Positions 61,906 through 64,000 of a stretch of 64,000 bases of DNA are shown here, in pieces. The number at the start of each line of letters is the position of its first letter. The first letter of the stretch is position 1. The notes below the pieces were generated by a model. The model worked only from the letters and a program-made list of their open reading frames with translations. It searched no databases and had not been told where the DNA came from. The position numbers and the translations under genes are program-made. The DNA lies in the NCBI RefSeq assembly GCF_016735585.2, contig NZ_JAERSE020000001.1:434001-498000 (forward strand), in the 5' to 3' direction. The stretch comes from Chryseobacterium tagetis (lineage in GTDB: Bacteria > Bacteroidota > Bacteroidia > Flavobacteriales > Weeksellaceae).

Positions 61906-64000
61906 ATGAAAAAATCATTTTTTGTAACCTACAAAAGTCCTTTGCTGGTATTGATTTTCTTGATTTTAGCAAGTGGAATTTATTCTTATACCAAAATTCA
62001 GTCGGCTTTATTTCCGCAGATTACTTTTCCGAAAATAAAAATTATTGCTGATGCAGGACAACAGCCTGTGAATCAGATGACAGTTGGTGTCACCAAAGTT
62101 TTGGAAGATGCAGTGAAAAAAGTTCCTGATTTGGAGGTGTTGAAAAGTACAACCAGTAGAGGAAGCTGTGAAATATCCGCTTTTATGGATTGGAATGTGA
62201 ATGTAGATTTAGCCAAACAACAGATCGAAAGCAGTGTAAATGAAGTACGAAACCAATTACCGCCGGATATCAATATTTCTGTTGAGAAAATGAATCCGTC
62301 GATTCTTCCGGTCATGGGATATTCGTTGAATTCAACTTCAAAAGATCCGATTGAGCTGAAACAGTTGGCACTTTATACCATCAAACCTTTTCTTTCGCAG
62401 GTTGCAGGCGTGAGTGAAGTAAGAATTATCGGCGGTCAGGACAAGGAATTTCGTGTGGTGATGAATCAGGCGATGATGGCGAGATTGGGAATTACTCCCG
62501 CTTCAGTGGAACAGGCGATCAATAATAGCAATTTTATTAAGTCAAATGGATATTCCTCAGATTTTCGCTATTTATATTTAACACTTACCGATGCGCAGAT
62601 TCGTAATGAAAATCAATTGAAAAATCTGGTGGTAAGCAATAATGGAAACCGAATCGTTCTGTTGAGTGATATTGCCCAAATCAATGTTCATAATGCGAAA
62701 CAATATATTAAAGTAAATGCTAACGGACAGGAAAGCATTTTGATTGCCATCATTCAGCAACCCAATGCAAATGTGGTTGATCTAAGCAAAGCAATGGAGG
62801 CAAAAATTGCAGAACTGCAAAAAACATTACCGAAAGATATCGTTTTAAAACCTTATTATGTTCAGGCAGATTTTGTGAATGATTCCATTAAAAGTGTTAC
62901 GGATGCTTTATGGATAGGGTTGGTTTTAGCAATTATCGTAGCCATTATTTTCCTTCGTTCATGGAAGGCGAGTGCGGTTATTTTAATCACGATTCCGATA
63001 ACGCTAAGTCTTACGATGCTTGTTTTGTACACGATGGGACAGACGTTCAATATCATGACTTTGGGAGCCATTGCCGCAGCGATAGGATTAATTATTGATG
63101 ATGCGATTGTTGTGGTAGAACAAATCCACAGAACGCACGAAGAGCATCCTGAAGAATCATCAAAAACATTAGTGCAAAAAGCGATTAATTATCTTTTGAA
63201 AGCAATGGTGGGTTCGTCACTCAGTACAATTGTAATTTTCTTGCCATTTATGTTGATGAGCGGAGTAGCGGGAGCTTATTTTAAAGTAATGACAGATACA
63301 ATGATTATAACATTAATCTGTTCATTTTTTGCCACTTGGATCTTATTGCCAATCATTTATTTACTCTTATCATCTGGAAATAAAAAAGAAAAAAATCTTC
63401 AGCATCACGACGTGAAAGAAAGAAAATGGGTGGGTTTTTTTATTAGAAAACCAGTATTCAGTTATGCTTTTATTGGAGTGTTGATTATTTTAACAGCAAT
63501 TATTCTTCCCAATATCAGTACCGGATTTTTGCCCGATATGGATGAAGGAAGCATTGTTTTAGACTACAATTCGCCTCCGGGAACTTCATTGGAAGAAACA
63601 GATAGAGAACTGAAAGAAGTCGAAAAAATTATCACTTCAACGCCCGAAGTTGCAGCATACAGCCGAAGAACAGGAACTCAAATGGGATTTTTCATTACTG
63701 AGCCGAACAGAGGAGATTATTTAATTCAGTTAAAGAAAAACAGAAGTAAAACAACGAATGAAGTGACTGATGATATTCGTGCAAAAATAGATGCTTCCGG
63801 ATTACCATTGACCGTAGATTTCGGACAGGTGATTACCGATATGTTAGGAGATTTGATGAGTAGTGTTCAGCCGATTGAAATCAAGGTTTTTGGAACTGAC
63901 CAGAAAGTGATTGAAGATTATTCTAAAAAAATAGCCGGAATTGTGGAGAAAGTCAACGGAACAGCCGATGTATTCGACGGAATTGTGATTGCGGGACCAT
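61906..64000 (+). CDS. RND-family inner membrane efflux pump, N-terminal part
   Basis: An open frame from the ATG at 61906 to the window edge, 698 codons without a stop, so the 3' end is missing (the family has about 1000-1050 aa). It begins MKKSFFVTYKSPLLVLIF with the TM1 helix. Porter-domain wording follows (QPVNQMTVGVTKVLEDAVKKVPDLE), then the TM2-TM4 block WIGLVLAIIVAIIFLRSW... and the proton-relay motif GLIIDDAIVVVE in TM4 with the Asp-Asp pair. FLPDMDEGSIVLDYNSPPGTS marks the start of the second half. Specificity (drug or metal) cannot be decided. Confidence 0.93.
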   Translation, partial: MKKSFFVTYKSPLLVLIFLILASGIYSYTKIQSALFPQITFPKIKIIADAGQQPVNQMTVGVTKVLEDAVKKVPDLEVLKSTTSRGSCEISAFMDWNVNVDLAKQQIESSVNEVRNQLPPDINISVEKMNPSILPVMGYSLNSTSKDPIELKQLALYTIKPFLSQVAGVSEVRIIGGQDKEFRVVMNQAMMARLGITPASVEQAINNSNFIKSNGYSSDFRYLYLTLTDAQIRNENQLKNLVVSNNGNRIVLLSDIAQINVHNAKQYIKVNANGQESILIAIIQQPNANVVDLSKAMEAKIAELQKTLPKDIVLKPYYVQADFVNDSIKSVTDALWIGLVLAIIVAIIFLRSWKASAVILITIPITLSLTMLVLYTMGQTFNIMTLGAIAAAIGLIIDDAIVVVEQIHRTHEEHPEESSKTLVQKAINYLLKAMVGSSLSTIVIFLPFMLMSGVAGAYFKVMTDTMIITLICSFFATWILLPIIYLLLSSGNKKEKNLQHHDVKERKWVGFFIRKPVFSYAFIGVLIILTAIILPNISTGFLPDMDEGSIVLDYNSPPGTSLEETDRELKEVEKIITSTPEVAAYSRRTGTQMGFFITEPNRGDYLIQLKKNRSKTTNEVTDDIRAKIDASGLPLTVDFGQVITDMLGDLMSSVQPIEIKVFGTDQKVIEDYSKKIAGIVEKVNGTADVFDGIVIAGP

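Noticed and set aside
1..64000. CRISPR arrays, insertion sequences, prophage or rRNA
   Set aside because: No regularly spaced direct repeats, transposase or integrase motifs, phage structural genes or rRNA sequence were seen. The repeats found are hairpin-type spacers.

Overview
The window looks like a chromosome segment of a Flavobacteriia bacterium, most likely Chryseobacterium or a close Weeksellaceae relative. DNA is AT-rich, start codons lack Shine-Dalgarno sequences, and several genes carry the Bacteroidetes -7 promoter motif TAnnTTTG. A SusC/SusD pair, many signal peptides ending in A-Q, and intergenic hairpin repeats of a kind common in flavobacteria point the same way. The genus is inferred from pattern recognition, not from a marker gene.

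Region A (1-12484, minus strand) is a compact operon for an iterative, PUFA-synthase-like lipid or polyketide. In transcription order it holds a 2332-aa megasynthase (two nitronate-monooxygenase-like flavin barrels, KS, AT, two ACPs, KR), a 1411-aa megasynthase (KS, AT, DH and a C-terminal phosphopantetheinyl transferase), a free ACP, an alpha/beta hydrolase and a GT-B glycosyltransferase cut by the window edge. The last four genes overlap by 8-13 bases. The product is unknown; the gene set suggests a reduced acyl chain that is released and glycosylated. A 1.1-kb, very AT-rich gap follows.

Region B (13590-40140, plus strand) is a glucuronoxylan utilisation locus. It has a Nudix-type regulator with a degenerate Nudix box, xylulokinase, xylose isomerase, SusC/SusD, mannonate dehydratase and a mannonate oxidoreductase. 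Then come GH43, GH115, an aldose epimerase, a GH35-like enzyme, an SGNH carbohydrate esterase, a GPH sugar:cation symporter, GH10 xylanase, a cytoplasmic GH43 and GH67. The set covers backbone cleavage, deacetylation, removal of (methyl)glucuronate by two unrelated families, xylose entry into the pentose pathway and part of glucuronate catabolism (uxaC is not here). A repeated ATGATAA/TTATCAT element lies upstream of the regulator. Many spacers contain hairpin repeats.

Region C (40190-47389) holds a 46-aa Pro/Lys-rich small ORF and a tetR-MFS-isochorismatase-like operon with two near-identical 27-bp operators. It also holds two adjacent flavin amine/amino-acid oxidases and, convergent to them, a beta-propeller phytase.

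Region D (47550-58922) holds a TonB-dependent receptor upstream of the phytase, a secreted protein of unknown function, and a divergent 600-aa nitronate-monooxygenase-like protein with a cysteine cluster. A tRNA-Ser(TGA) with gene debris beside it, a GxxH-type (ChaN/EreA-like) exported protein, and a divergent AraC / CMD-family / alpha-beta hydrolase unit complete it.

Region E (59025-64000) holds a PAP2 phosphatase and a tolC-adaptor-RND efflux operon whose pump gene runs off the right edge.

No rRNA, CRISPR array, transposase, phage gene or replication origin was seen.
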